Shown here: positions 42,503 through 53,371 of the stretch, one piece after another | Position numbering within the stretch: the stretch's first letter is position 1 | How the letters are laid out: the number at the start of each line of letters is the position of its first letter | Source: Comamonas resistens | GTDB taxonomy: Bacteria > Pseudomonadota > Gammaproteobacteria > Burkholderiales > Burkholderiaceae_C | DNA: 64,000 nucleotides | Assembly: GCF_030064165.1 (NCBI RefSeq) | Contig: NZ_CP125947.1 | Location: 5,146,001 to 5,210,000 of the forward strand | Reading direction: 5' to 3' | Position numbers and translations under genes: made by a program | Notes under the pieces: model-generated | The model's input: only the letters and a program-made list of their open reading frames with translations | What the model was told of the DNA's origin: nothing | Database searches by the model: none

Positions 42503-45500
42503 GGCGTTTCCTCCTTCTCGACAGGGGCTGCGGGCTCGGCAGGCACTCCCATCGGTGCCTTGTCAGCCGCAGCATCCCTGGGCGTTTTACGGCGCGGCAG
42601 CTCGGTCACCTGCGGGTCTTCCCAGCTGCCATGCACGCGCAGCTCCTTGGTCGTGGCTGCAATCAGCGGCCCACGCAGCACCATCTGTGCCAGAAAGCTG
42701 CTCAGCCCCACCAGCGGGTTGATGGCCGTGGCCACCAAGGAGGCCGACAGCGCGTTGATCTCGGGCACCACCACCACATGCAGATCCTGGGTTTCCTTGT
42801 CGATGTCGGCCACGCCCTCCATCAGCACCGCCGCATTCACCCCCTTCATCTGCATATTGTTGGTCTTGGCAATGCCCTTTGTGATGTTGACATCTCCGCG
42901 CATGAAGTCAAACGAGAAGCCGTTGCTGAACACATCGCGGAAGTCCAGCGTCAGCCGCCTGGGCAACGATTGCAGGCTCAGCACGCCCAGCAGCTTGGCC
43001 AGACCGGGTTCGGCCTTGAGGAAGCGGCCTTTTTGCACATCCAGATGCACCACTCCGGACAGTGTCTTGAAGTCCGGCGTCACCGGCGATCCCGTCCAGC
43101 TGATATCGCCCTGCAGGCTGCCCTGGCCATTGGCCACCACGCCAGGCATCTCGAAACGGTTGAGCAGCTTGCCCACATCGCGCAGATTGAGCTGAAACTG
43201 CAGCTGGGTCTGACCAGGATGCTTGTGATCGGCAGAGCTCACGCTCCAGAAGCCCTTGGCGGTCAGCACCGCCTCGGGCGTGCTGATATTGAAGCGCGAC
43301 AGCTCCCATTCGCGCAGCCCCGGCCCTACGGTCAGCCAGCGGTTGCGGGCCTGCACATCCACACTGCCCAAAGAGCGTTTGCCCAGTTGGAGATCGTCCA
43401 CGCTGATCTTCAGCGCGGGCAGCTCGCGCAAGGAGTTATCGGCAGGTCCGGCAGGGCTGTCCAGCCCATTGTCAGGCCCTTCGGGTACGGTCAACCGTGC
43501 CAGCTTGGCCACTACCAGCCCGCCAGGCTCCTGAGGCGATGCCTCGTGATAGTCAATGCGTCCCGCCAGTTCACGCGCCTGAATCTGGTTGCTCCAGACC
43601 TTGCCCGAGCGGCTGAGCTGCAGGGACACATCGTGCAATTTGCGCTCATGCAGCTTGACCTCGCCGGCTTTGAGCATCAATTGCTGCGGCAGCCAATCGC
43701 TCCATGGCGCATTGGGTGTGCCGCCAGCAGTGGATTCGCTACCTGCCGCATCGTCGGGCAGCAGATGGGTCCAGGCATCCAGATCCAGCGTTGGCAGCTG
43801 CACGCTCGCCTGCAGGCCCGAGGATGGCAAGCTGGGCGTAGCAGCAACCGCCTCCCCCACCTGAATCTGTCCACGCAGCAGACGCGGGCTGGCCGCGCTG
43901 ATATCGCGCTCGATCAGCGCCACCGCTGCCTTGCCCCATTGCAGACTGATCTGATCGCTCTGCGGCTTGGCAACAGCCGCCACTGTGCGGCTGATACGCA
44001 GCGGCAACGCCGCTTCTGCCTGCTTGCCCATGGGTGCAGGCAGTTGCACGCCCATGCCCACCAGGTCCGATTGCAGCTCGATCTCGGGCACATCGTGCAG
44101 CACCTTGATCTGCAAGCCATAGCGCGCTTGCCCCTTCAGATGCTGGGCCAGCACCGGCAGGCCCTCCAGCTCCTTGGCATCGCGCAGGCCCTGGGCCGTG
44201 GCCAGACCCTCGACGCGCACCAGCACCGGATCCTTGCCGGACTTCATGCCGCCCTCGATACGCACATCGCCCCCTAATGCCCTGGCCTGCACGTTCTGCA
44301 GCTGAAAACCGCCTTCGGAGAACAGCACGTTGCCGCGCGCATTGGCCAGCACTGGCACTTCGGGCATCAGTTGCAGGGAATTGCCTGCCAGCGTGATCTC
44401 GCCCTGCACCTTGCTGCGCTCCATATGCGAGGTAGGCAGATGCAGATTGAGCTTGAGCCGCCCTTCTCCCGTCGCGCGGGAGCTATCCAAAACATGAGCT
44501 GTCAGCGCAGACAGGGCGGACATTTGCACCACTTTCAGCATCTCGTTGAGAGGGCCATTGGCCTTGGCAGCCACTTCCACCTCGGTCAGATTCCAGTCGG
44601 CCACGCCGGCCTGGGCCTCTTCCACCACGATGGCGGTATGCCCCAGGAATCCCTTGGCCTTGCGCACGCTCATGGAATTGCGGTCGAAGACCAGCTCCCC
44701 GGACAGCCTGGTCAGCGGCGGCCAGGACTTTTCTCCGGGGCTCAGCAGGTAGTCGGGTACAAACTGGTAGTTCACATCACGTACCTGGGCACTGATGTGA
44801 AATTCGCCCTGACCGGGTTTCTCGAACGGCACATGGTCCAGCTCACCCTTGACGCGAAAGTTCACCGCGCTGGCCTGGCCCGATGTGATGGACTCGCGCA
44901 CATAGCGCAGTGCATCCTGCCCCAGGTCTCTGGGCAGATAGCGGTGAATGCGCGCGCCATTGGCCCGGCTCAGTTGCCCCTGCAGGTCCAGCAGGCCAGG
45001 AAAGCGCGGCTGCGCATCCGTGCCGGCGCCGGTCTGCCAGCTCGCCTGAGCCTGGCCTGCCGTGTCTTCGTTGGCAAAGCGCAGCCTGGGCACCTGCACC
45101 TTGATGGCACGGCCCTGGTCCTGCAACTGCCAGCGCAAGCTGGCCTCCAGCTGGTCCAACGGCACGTCGGGATCTTCGAACACACCGGGGAAGCTCATCA
45201 TGGCCCGCTCCACACCGGGTGACTTCGTCAGCGTGGCCTCACCGCCGTCCTGGTCGAGCTTGAAGCTGCCGCTCAGGCTCTGTACCCCGGGCACGCCGAT
45301 GCTGTGCGGCCCATCGTTGGAAGGCTGGGCATGCAAGCCCAGTTGATGCAGCTGGCCCGAAGCCTTGTAGTGCTCGGGATGCTCCAGCGGACCACGCCAG
45401 GAAAATTGGATCTGCTGCAACTGGCCGCTGGGCTGCAAGACCTGCAACTGATGCAGCACAGCTTGCGGCACGGGCAGACGCTGCGCCAGCTGGGCAGCAA

Positions 45501-46626
45501 TGGCCAGCTCAATCCCGTCGGCCTGCACCTGGCCATGCTCGCCGCCGCTGCCCTGGCCAGCCGTCCCTGTCGGAAAGTAGCTCAGGCGGAAATCCCCGCG
45601 CGGCCAGTGCAAGCCATCGCTGGCAGTGAATTCCAGCCCCTGCACGGAGAACTGATAACCATCGCGCTGGCTGGCGCGCAGCCTTCCCTTGAGCGCCTGC
45701 AGCGCCAGCGGCTCGGGCTTGTCCTTCCATTTCAGCTCGAAGGCCTGCACCGCCACATCGGCCACCGCCCCCACAGCTTGACCACGGGCGATATCCACCC
45801 AGGCACGCACGGAGCCCTTGCCCTGCTGCAGCCGCCAGTCCTGCGGACTCAGGTAGTGCCCCAGCTGCGACAGATCGACATGGCTGAAATCCAAAAAAGT
45901 CTGACCACTCCAGCGCTGGGTCTGGCCCGAGTGCACTGACAGCAGCGGCTCCTTGAAGTTTCCCATGACGGTAAAGCGCTGGCCCCAGTCCTGCGGCGGG
46001 GTGGCATCCAGCCGCAGCGAATGCGTCCAGCCCTTGCTGCGCAACACCAGATCCACCTCGCTCAGCGCCAGCGGCGGGGCGGACAGCATTTCATCCACCC
46101 ATTCCAGCCGTCCATGGCGTATGGCAATTTCGGGTTGGGAAAAAATCCAGTCCGCATTGCCATCGGTGCTGCTGTCCGAGCTGTCGGAAAGCGCAATGCC
46201 CGCCACCGAGATCACGCCGTTGGCATTGCGGCGCACGGTCAGCTCAGGAGCCTCGACATAAATCTGCTCCACACCCAGGGTCATCAGCGAACGTGCGGAT
46301 ACGGCGACCACCACCTTGGGCAGTTGCAAGGCCTTGCTCTGGCTGTCCGGGTCATGCAGAACCACATCCGCCAGCTCAACCGCAGGCATCAAGCCGTCGC
46401 TGTGCGCCGCCAGCGAACCGATGGTGACGGGTATACCCAGACTGCGTGAGGCCAGGGATTCCAGCTCGGGGCGCCACTCATTGATTCGCGGCACAATCCA
46501 GAACTGGAGCACCCCCCAGATAACGGCCAGCATCAGCCACAGGCCCAGCACCAGTCTCAGCGACCACCGTGCCAGGCTGGCCAGCCGGTGGATATGGCGA
46601 GATGGGAGAGGTTTCGGTTCGATCAT
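42499..46626 (-). CDS. yhdP: YhdP family AsmA-like envelope protein
   Basis: A 1375-aa very large protein: a short cytoplasmic N-terminus, one helix (about residues 20-42, LRLVLGLWLMLAVIWGVLQFWIV) and a long periplasmic beta-rich body of repeating AsmA/TamB-type segments, ending with a DUF3971/AsmA C-terminal domain (RGDVNITKGIAKTNNMQMKGVNAAVLMEGVADIDKETQDLHVVVVPEI). YhdP is one of the bridge-like proteins moving phospholipid to the outer membrane. In-frame ATGs at 46686 and 46674 are alternative starts that add up to 20 residues; none has a good Shine-Dalgarno. It is divergent from glnE and the first gene of yhdP-nit-kinase-regulator. Confidence 0.92.
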   Translation of the reverse strand: MIEPKPLPSRHIHRLASLARWSLRLVLGLWLMLAVIWGVLQFWIVPRINEWRPELESLASRSLGIPVTIGSLAAHSDGLMPAVELADVVLHDPDSQSKALQLPKVVVAVSARSLMTLGVEQIYVEAPELTVRRNANGVISVAGIALSDSSDSSTDGNADWIFSQPEIAIRHGRLEWVDEMLSAPPLALSEVDLVLRSKGWTHSLRLDATPPQDWGQRFTVMGNFKEPLLSVHSGQTQRWSGQTFLDFSHVDLSQLGHYLSPQDWRLQQGKGSVRAWVDIARGQAVGAVADVAVQAFELKWKDKPEPLALQALKGRLRASQRDGYQFSVQGLEFTASDGLHWPRGDFRLSYFPTGTAGQGSGGEHGQVQADGIELAIAAQLAQRLPVPQAVLHQLQVLQPSGQLQQIQFSWRGPLEHPEHYKASGQLHQLGLHAQPSNDGPHSIGVPGVQSLSGSFKLDQDGGEATLTKSPGVERAMMSFPGVFEDPDVPLDQLEASLRWQLQDQGRAIKVQVPRLRFANEDTAGQAQASWQTGAGTDAQPRFPGLLDLQGQLSRANGARIHRYLPRDLGQDALRYVRESITSGQASAVNFRVKGELDHVPFEKPGQGEFHISAQVRDVNYQFVPDYLLSPGEKSWPPLTRLSGELVFDRNSMSVRKAKGFLGHTAIVVEEAQAGVADWNLTEVEVAAKANGPLNEMLKVVQMSALSALTAHVLDSSRATGEGRLKLNLHLPTSHMERSKVQGEITLAGNSLQLMPEVPVLANARGNVLFSEGGFQLQNVQARALGGDVRIEGGMKSGKDPVLVRVEGLATAQGLRDAKELEGLPVLAQHLKGQARYGLQIKVLHDVPEIELQSDLVGMGVQLPAPMGKQAEAALPLRISRTVAAVAKPQSDQISLQWGKAAVALIERDISAASPRLLRGQIQVGEAVAATPSLPSSGLQASVQLPTLDLDAWTHLLPDDAAGSESTAGGTPNAPWSDWLPQQLMLKAGEVKLHERKLHDVSLQLSRSGKVWSNQIQARELAGRIDYHEASPQEPGGLVVAKLARLTVPEGPDNGLDSPAGPADNSLRELPALKISVDDLQLGKRSLGSVDVQARNRWLTVGPGLREWELSRFNISTPEAVLTAKGFWSVSSADHKHPGQTQLQFQLNLRDVGKLLNRFEMPGVVANGQGSLQGDISWTGSPVTPDFKTLSGVVHLDVQKGRFLKAEPGLAKLLGVLSLQSLPRRLTLDFRDVFSNGFSFDFMRGDVNITKGIAKTNNMQMKGVNAAVLMEGVADIDKETQDLHVVVVPEINALSASLVATAINPLVGLSSFLAQMVLRGPLIAATTKELRVHGSWEDPQVTELPRRKTPRDAAADKAPMGVPAEPAAPVEKEETP

Positions 46627-46737
46627 CAGCGGCCCAGCAATGGCAGGAATTATGACCGGCGCCTTGACGCGCATTTTGGTAACCATACGTTGCCAAGCTG
46701 GTTTACCACTTGCTGGACACCATTTTTAACGGTCCGT

Positions 46738-49533
46738 ATGCAGTCCCCAGAGCAAGCAATGGCAGAACAAGCCCTCAATGTGTCGTCCCCGGCCCAGTAC
46801 TCGCGCTTTGTGCAGCGTCTTCACCGCCGCTACGAGAACTGGTTTGATGCCTTGCCCCCAGGCCCTCCCGACCGCGCCTTGATGGAGCAGGCACTGAGCA
46901 CGCTGCAGGCCCGCGGTCTGGACCTCTCTGCCGCGCTGCGCGTGCTGCGCCAGCTGGTCATGGAGCGCTGCATTGTTCTTGACTGCGAACAAAGCGCTCC
47001 TCTTTCCGTAGTGGTCAAGGCAGTCACCGAGCTGGCCGAGCTGGCCCTGGACCGTGCAAGCGTCCAGGTTCGCAACGAACTCGATGCCCGCCATGGCGCG
47101 CCGTGCGGCCCGGACGGCCAGAACGTGCAGCTATGGGTCATAGGCATGGGCAAGCTGGGCGCACGCGAGCTCAATGTCTCCAGCGACATCGACCTCATCT
47201 ATGTCTACGAGCATGACGGCGAGACTGCAGGCCAGACCGACGGCCGTGGCGTGATCTCCAATCACGAGTACTTCGGCCGCGCCGTCAAAGGCATCTACGC
47301 CCTGATCGGCGACACCACCGAGCACGGTTTCGTCTTCCGTGTGGACCTGGCCCTGCGGCCCAATGGCAACTCGGGCGCTCCTGCCGTATCCCTGGCGTCG
47401 CTGGAGGAATACCTGCAGATCCATGGCCGCGAATGGGAGCGCTTTGCCTGGCTCAAGAGCCGCATCGTGGCGCCGCAGGCCGATATCCAGACGCCCAATG
47501 TGCAGGCTCTGCGCGGCGTGGTGCTGCCCTTTGTCTTCCGGCGCTACCTCGACTACTCGGTGTTCGATTCGCTGCGCAGCCTGCACCGCCAGATCCGCGA
47601 ACATGCCGCCAAGCGCAGCGCCGGCCACCCCGAGCGTGCCAACGACGTCAAGCTCTCGCGCGGCGGCATCCGCGAAATCGAATTCATCGTGCAACTGCTG
47701 CAGGTGGTGCGCGGCGGTCAGTTCCCCGAGCTGCGCTGCCGCCCCACGCTGGAAGCCCTGCAGCGCCTGGTGCGCGCCAACCTCATGAGCGAGGAGATTG
47801 CCGGCGCCCTGGCTCAGGCCTATACCTTCTTGCGTCAGGTGGAGCACCGCATCCAGTACCTGGACGACCAGCAGACCCATGTGCTGCCCACGCGCGATGA
47901 CGATCTGCTGTGGATTGCCCGCACCATGGGCTTCCCTGACGCCTGCGCCTTTTTGCATCAGCTTGACGAGCACCGTGAACTGGTAGCCCAGGAATTCGAC
48001 ACCTTGCTCGGCGGCGACGCCCAGCAATGCAGCAACGGCAGGTGCAGCTCGGCCAAAGCCGCCGGGGAAACGCCCTCGCCGCAGGAAATCGAAGACATGA
48101 TTGAGCTGCTGCCGCCCTCATTGGCGGGTCAGGTGGCCGACTGGCGCAGCAACGCACGCATCACCGGCCTGCGCGATGAGGCCCGCGCCCGCTTGTTCCG
48201 TCTGGTGGAGCGCACGGCTCAATGGGTGGAGCGAGGCCAGGCCAGCGAAGAAGCCGCCAGGCGCTTTCTGAACTGGCTGGAGCCGCTGCTGCGCCGCGAA
48301 AGCTACCTCGCGTTGCTGCTGGAGCGCCCGGCAGTCCATGAAAGACTGCTACATCTTTTGGGTGCTGCGCGCTGGCCGGCCCGCTATCTGCAACAGCACC
48401 CCGGTGTGATCGACGAGCTGGCCAGCGACGCCATCTTCAAGGAGCGCTTTGTCGCCGCAGACTTCGAGCATGAACTAGCCCTGCGCCTGGCTGCACTGCA
48501 GTCCACAGGCGAAGACGATGACGAAACCCTGCTCAATCTGCTGCGCCGCGCCCACCATGCCGAGGTCTTTCGCACGCTGGCACGCGATATCGAGGGCCGC
48601 ATCACCGTCGAGCAGGTCGCCGACGACCTCAGCGCCCTGGCCGACAGCCTGCTGCGCGTCACGGCCCAATGGTGCTGGGATCGCCTGAAAAACCGCCACC
48701 GCGAAACACCACGCTTCGGCATCGTGGGTTACGGCAAGCTGGGCGGCAAGGAGCTCGGCTATGGCAGCGACCTGGACATCGTCTTTGTCTTTGACGACGA
48801 CGACGAACGCGCTCCCGAGGTCTATGCGGCCTATGTGCGCAAGCTCATCAACTGGCTCACGGTGAAAACCGGCGAAGGCGATCTGTTCGAGATCGACACC
48901 GCGCTGCGGCCCAACGGCAACTCGGGCCTGCTGGTCACCAGCTTCGAGTCCTATGCCAACTACCAGCAGCAGCGCGGCAGCAATACCGCCTGGACCTGGG
49001 AACACCAGGCCATGACCCGCGCCCGCTTCGTCTTGGGCAGCCGTGACTTCCCGTCCCCGGCAGGCGGGCCTGTGACCGATCTGCATCTGCACCAGCGCTT
49101 TGATGCCGTGCGCGAGTCCGTCATCACCGCCCCGCGTGACGCCGCGGCGCTGCGCAGCGAGATCAAGACCATGCGCGAGCGGGTGCGCAGCGCGCATCCG
49201 GTGCGCGGCGGCCTGTTCGACGTCAAGCACAGCCCCGGCGGTATGGTGGACGTGGAGTTTGCCGTGCAGTATCTGGTGCTGGCCCATTCGGGCAAGCACC
49301 GCGAGCTGATCGCCAACGTGGGCAATATCGCCTTGCTGCAGCGCGCCGAAGACGCGGGCCTGCTGCCCAAATCGGTGGGTTACGAGGCCGCCAAGGCCTA
49401 CCGTGAACTGCGCCGCCTGCAGCACGTGGCTCGGCTCGATGAGCGCTCGGGCCAGCTGGAGCAGGATCAGGCCCAAGCCCAATGCGACGCGGTGCTGGCC
49501 TTGTGGCAATCCGTATTCGATAGCCCAATTTGA
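46738..49533 (+). CDS. glnE: Bifunctional glutamine synthetase adenylyltransferase/deadenylase GlnE
   Basis: A 931-aa enzyme that adenylylates and deadenylylates glutamine synthetase under PII control. It has two nucleotidyltransferase domains: the N-terminal one with GMGKLGARELNVSSDIDLIYVYE and the C-terminal one with GYGKLGGKELGYGSDLDIVFVF, each carrying the metal-binding D-x-D. Each is followed by a helical GlnD_UR/R-type domain (SRGGIREIEFIVQLLQ; SPGGMVDVEFAVQYLV). Length is standard. The ATG at 46738 is used; more upstream sequence in frame overlaps yhdP. A terminator follows. Confidence 0.97.
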   Translation: MQSPEQAMAEQALNVSSPAQYSRFVQRLHRRYENWFDALPPGPPDRALMEQALSTLQARGLDLSAALRVLRQLVMERCIVLDCEQSAPLSVVVKAVTELAELALDRASVQVRNELDARHGAPCGPDGQNVQLWVIGMGKLGARELNVSSDIDLIYVYEHDGETAGQTDGRGVISNHEYFGRAVKGIYALIGDTTEHGFVFRVDLALRPNGNSGAPAVSLASLEEYLQIHGREWERFAWLKSRIVAPQADIQTPNVQALRGVVLPFVFRRYLDYSVFDSLRSLHRQIREHAAKRSAGHPERANDVKLSRGGIREIEFIVQLLQVVRGGQFPELRCRPTLEALQRLVRANLMSEEIAGALAQAYTFLRQVEHRIQYLDDQQTHVLPTRDDDLLWIARTMGFPDACAFLHQLDEHRELVAQEFDTLLGGDAQQCSNGRCSSAKAAGETPSPQEIEDMIELLPPSLAGQVADWRSNARITGLRDEARARLFRLVERTAQWVERGQASEEAARRFLNWLEPLLRRESYLALLLERPAVHERLLHLLGAARWPARYLQQHPGVIDELASDAIFKERFVAADFEHELALRLAALQSTGEDDDETLLNLLRRAHHAEVFRTLARDIEGRITVEQVADDLSALADSLLRVTAQWCWDRLKNRHRETPRFGIVGYGKLGGKELGYGSDLDIVFVFDDDDERAPEVYAAYVRKLINWLTVKTGEGDLFEIDTALRPNGNSGLLVTSFESYANYQQQRGSNTAWTWEHQAMTRARFVLGSRDFPSPAGGPVTDLHLHQRFDAVRESVITAPRDAAALRSEIKTMRERVRSAHPVRGGLFDVKHSPGGMVDVEFAVQYLVLAHSGKHRELIANVGNIALLQRAEDAGLLPKSVGYEAAKAYRELRRLQHVARLDERSGQLEQDQAQAQCDAVLALWQSVFDSPI

Positions 49534-49557
49534 CGGCTCGGCGATGGCCTGGCCCCG

Positions 49558-49591
49558 AAAACAGGCGTGCAGACATGCCTGTTTTTTAGGC
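49558..49591 (+). terminator. Intrinsic terminator of glnE
   Basis: Stem AAAACAGGCGTG/CATGCCTGTTTT (one mismatch) with a 4-nt loop and a T6 run, 25 bp past the glnE stop. Confidence 0.85.
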
Positions 49592-49747
49592 ACTGGCAGC
49601 ATTCATCAAAAAATGCTTACAAGGGACCTGCAGGTCAGCACCAAACTGTTACAAAAATATCACCCATCAGGGCTGGAACTTCTGCAACAGTGTCTCATCT
49701 GATAGACAGGTGCAGCGAATTCGAGAGACCTGCTCCCCCAATTTCAT

Positions 49748-49843
49748 GTTGCGAAGCCCTTGGGTCAATCCATTGAAGAAACCCCGGAGCGCTTCTCCTC
49801 CCTCCCTCTCTTAATTCGTTTCGGGATGCTTCGCAACTTTTTT
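49748..49843 (+). ncRNA. Candidate structured RNA with terminator-like closing stem
   Basis: In the 366-bp gap between glnE and the GST gene, GTTGCGAAGC (49748-49757) pairs perfectly with GCTTCGCAAC (49828-49837), which is followed by TTTTTT. The 70-nt interior is not coding. This is what a short RNA closed by its own terminator would look like; no promoter or known family is recognised. The region 49592-49747 shows nothing else I can name. Confidence 0.3.
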
Positions 49844-49851
49844 ATGCCAGC

Positions 49852-49879
49852 AAAAAGGCCACCGTCAGGTGGCCTTTTT
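49852..49879. terminator. Intrinsic terminator after the GST gene
   Basis: A 12-bp perfect stem AAAAAGGCCACC/GGTGGCCTTTTT with a GTCA loop, 20 bp past the GST stop on the minus strand and usable on both strands. Confidence 0.9.
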
Positions 49880-49899
49880 CATGCTGTCAAGCACCGCCC

Positions 49900-50517
49900 C
49901 TACTGTGGAACCGTATTGACAAAGCTGGGGCGGGAGCCGATTTTTTTCAGCAAGGCGTCGAGATTGGGGTGATCTGCACGCCAGTCCAGCTCTGGAAAGC
50001 GGAAATCCAGCCAGGCCAGCGCGCAGCAGACGCTGATATCGGCCAGCGTCAGATGCGTGCCGCCGCAACAGAACGGCTTGTCGCCCAGTCCCTGGGACAT
50101 GACTTTCAGCGCCGCCTTGACCTTGCCCATCTGGCGGTCCATCCAGGCCTGGCTGCGCTGCTCGGCGCTGCGGCCGGGCCAGGTGGCCTCCAGCCGCACC
50201 AGAACCGCAGCGTCCAGCATGCCGTCGGCCAGCGCCTCCCAGGTCTTGACCTCGGCGCGCTCGCGGCCCGTGCCCGGAATCAGCTTGCCGACCGGCGAAA
50301 GTGTGTCCAGATATTCGACGATGACGCGCGAGTCGAACATCGCCTCCGTGCCGTCCATCACCAGACGCGGCACCTTGCCCAGAGGATTGCCCGTACCGGG
50401 TGAAAGCGCTTCCTCCCAAGGGTTCTCTTCGACGAATTGATAGTCCAGCTTCTTTTCGGCCAGCACGACGCGGACTTTGCGCACAAAGGGGCTGGTGGTG
50501 GAGCCTATTAGTTTCAT
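49900..50517 (-). CDS. Glutathione S-transferase family protein
   Basis: A 205-aa GST: N-terminal thioredoxin-like domain beginning MKLIGSTTSPFVRKVRVVLAEK (catalytic Ser in the TSPF motif), the cis-Pro motif KVPRLVMD, and the gamma-site D-S-R (E/D-S). The helical C-terminal domain includes LTLADISVCCALAWLDFRFP. Length is standard. The ATG at 50517 gives the canonical N-terminus; the longer frame upstream lacks homology. Substrate unknown. It is divergent from purB. Confidence 0.92.
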   Translation of the reverse strand: MKLIGSTTSPFVRKVRVVLAEKKLDYQFVEENPWEEALSPGTGNPLGKVPRLVMDGTEAMFDSRVIVEYLDTLSPVGKLIPGTGRERAEVKTWEALADGMLDAAVLVRLEATWPGRSAEQRSQAWMDRQMGKVKAALKVMSQGLGDKPFCCGGTHLTLADISVCCALAWLDFRFPELDWRADHPNLDALLKKIGSRPSFVNTVPQ

Positions 50518-50533
50518 AGCAGCGGTTCCATGA

Positions 50534-52063
<1,530 letters not shown>

Positions 52064-52066
52064 AAA

Positions 52067-52157
52067 GATAGCTGTCAGCGCTTGATATTCAAGCGCTTCA
52101 GCATCAAAGAGCTGCCAAAGCCAAGATTGATTGGCGCTGGCAGCTCTTGTTTTTGAA
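52067..52157. repeat. Family-A repeat between purB and yaeQ
   Basis: GATAGCTGTCAGCGCTTGATATTCAAGCGCTTCAGCATCAAAGAGCTGCC ... GGCGCTGGCAGCTCTTGTTTTTGA: two nested inverted modules ending in a T-rich stretch. It is probably also the purB terminator. Confidence 0.7.
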
Positions 52158-52206
52158 TCTGTTTTTCCATTTTTCGGACTGCCTGCGGGCAGCGCTGCCC
52201 ACCGCC

Positions 52207-52767
52207 ATGGCCATCAAGTCCACCATCTTCAAAGCCAATCTGTCGATCGCCGACATCGACCACAACTACTACGCCGACCACAACCTGACCCTGGCGCGCC
52301 ATCCCAGCGAGACCGATGAGCGCATGATGGTGCGGCTCGTGGCCCTGGCGCTCAATGCCCACCAGTTGCAGGATCTGTGCAATGGCGACGGCACGCTGGG
52401 CTTTGGTATCGGCCTGTCCAACCCTGATGATCCCGATGTGCACATCACCGACTACACCGGCCAGAAGCGCCTGTGGATCGAAGTCGGCCAGCCCGACGAA
52501 AAGCCCATCACCAAGGCCTGCAACAAGTCCGACCATGTGCTGGTCTACCCCTTCCACCACGCTTCCCATGTCTGGTGGAAAGGCCTTGAAGGCAAGGTAG
52601 GCCGCCAGGACAAGCTGGAAGTGCTCTACATCGACTCCGACATCGCCCAGCAACTGGGCAGCCTGGCCGAGCGCAGCATGCAGCTGCAGGCCACGATCCA
52701 GGAAGGGCAGCTCACGCTGTCGAGCAATCTGGGCACGGTGTTTGTCGAGCCCACGCGCTGGAAATAA
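52207..52767 (+). CDS. yaeQ: YaeQ family protein
   Basis: A 186-aa YaeQ protein, a PD-(D/E)XK-fold family of uncertain function, reported as an RfaH-like suppressor in enteric bacteria. Family motifs: MAIKSTIFKANLSIADIDHNYYADHNLTLARHPSETDERMM, FGIGLSNPDDPDV, and LWIEVGQPDEKPITKACNKSD. Length is standard (~180 aa). The ATG at 52207 matches the family start. It converges with the DUF3717 gene with only 3 bp between the stops. Confidence 0.94.
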   Translation: MAIKSTIFKANLSIADIDHNYYADHNLTLARHPSETDERMMVRLVALALNAHQLQDLCNGDGTLGFGIGLSNPDDPDVHITDYTGQKRLWIEVGQPDEKPITKACNKSDHVLVYPFHHASHVWWKGLEGKVGRQDKLEVLYIDSDIAQQLGSLAERSMQLQATIQEGQLTLSSNLGTVFVEPTRWK

Positions 52768-52770
52768 GCC

Positions 52771-53193
52771 TTAGAAGCTCTGGCCACGCCGTTCCGCCGC
52801 GCGCTCGGCATAGCGGTTGAAGCGCCAGGAATCGCCCTCGATTGTGATGCGGCGCCATACGGCGCGCTTCTCGGCAGGCTCCATGGCCGTCCAGTGCTGC
52901 ACCTCGTCAAAACTGCGGCCGCAGCCCTTGCATTTTTCATCGCCCTGGCTGGTGGAGCAGATGGCGATGCAAGGCGTATCAGGCATGGTTTCGAACCAGA
53001 CCAGCCAGGCCGCCATGGCATGTGACGGGAAGCCCTCCACGGCCACCTCGGACTCGCGTGCATGGATCATCAGCGCATACACCTCGGCCAGGGCCTTGAC
53101 CTCGGGCGCCATCAGCACGCCGTCGGGTGACGGGGCTCGGCCTCGCCAGTAATTGATGGCCGCTTCGATGTCGGTGATGTGAATGGCAGTCAT
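52771..53193 (-). CDS. DUF3717/DUF1289 domain protein
   Basis: A 140-aa protein with two small domains. The N-terminal ~70 residues match the DUF3717 pattern (ITDIEAAINYWRGRAPSPDG). The C-terminal part is DUF1289 with its Cys cluster (PCIAICSTSQGDEKCKGCGRSFDEVQHWTAM...EKRAVWRRI), a probable metal-binding or redox motif. The biochemical function is unknown for both. The ATG at 53193 starts directly before the first domain. Confidence 0.85.
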   Translation of the reverse strand: MTAIHITDIEAAINYWRGRAPSPDGVLMAPEVKALAEVYALMIHARESEVAVEGFPSHAMAAWLVWFETMPDTPCIAICSTSQGDEKCKGCGRSFDEVQHWTAMEPAEKRAVWRRITIEGDSWRFNRYAERAAERRGQSF

Positions 53194-53245
53194 GGAGCAG
53201 GCATCATAAGCCGCTGCCATGAGGCCTGCGCCAGCAAGGTTGCTG

Positions 53246-53302
53246 CATTTTTGGTAGCTGCCTGCTCTTTGTACAAAAGCGCTGCAAGACAGATATTCAA
53301 TA
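53246..53302. repeat. Degenerate family-A repeat
   Basis: TTTTTGGTAGCTGCCTGCTCTTTGTACAAAAGCGCTGCAAGACAGATATT carries the TAGCTGC and AAGCGCTGCAAG modules of the family, less symmetric than other copies. It lies upstream of the terC riboswitch in the 459-bp gap between the DUF3717 gene and terC. Confidence 0.5.
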
Positions 53303-53371
53303 TAAAACCTGTGAACTAGATGGGTTTTGAAGCTTGTCATCGGCGGCATGCTGTGTTGAAATCCGCAGCTT

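Noticed and set aside
42487..44277. 596-codon open frame opposite yhdP
   Set aside because: It is antisense to yhdP, with a low-complexity Gln/His/Arg-rich translation and no start context.
48475..49602. 375-codon open frame opposite glnE
   Set aside because: It is a shadow of glnE, which has full domain support.
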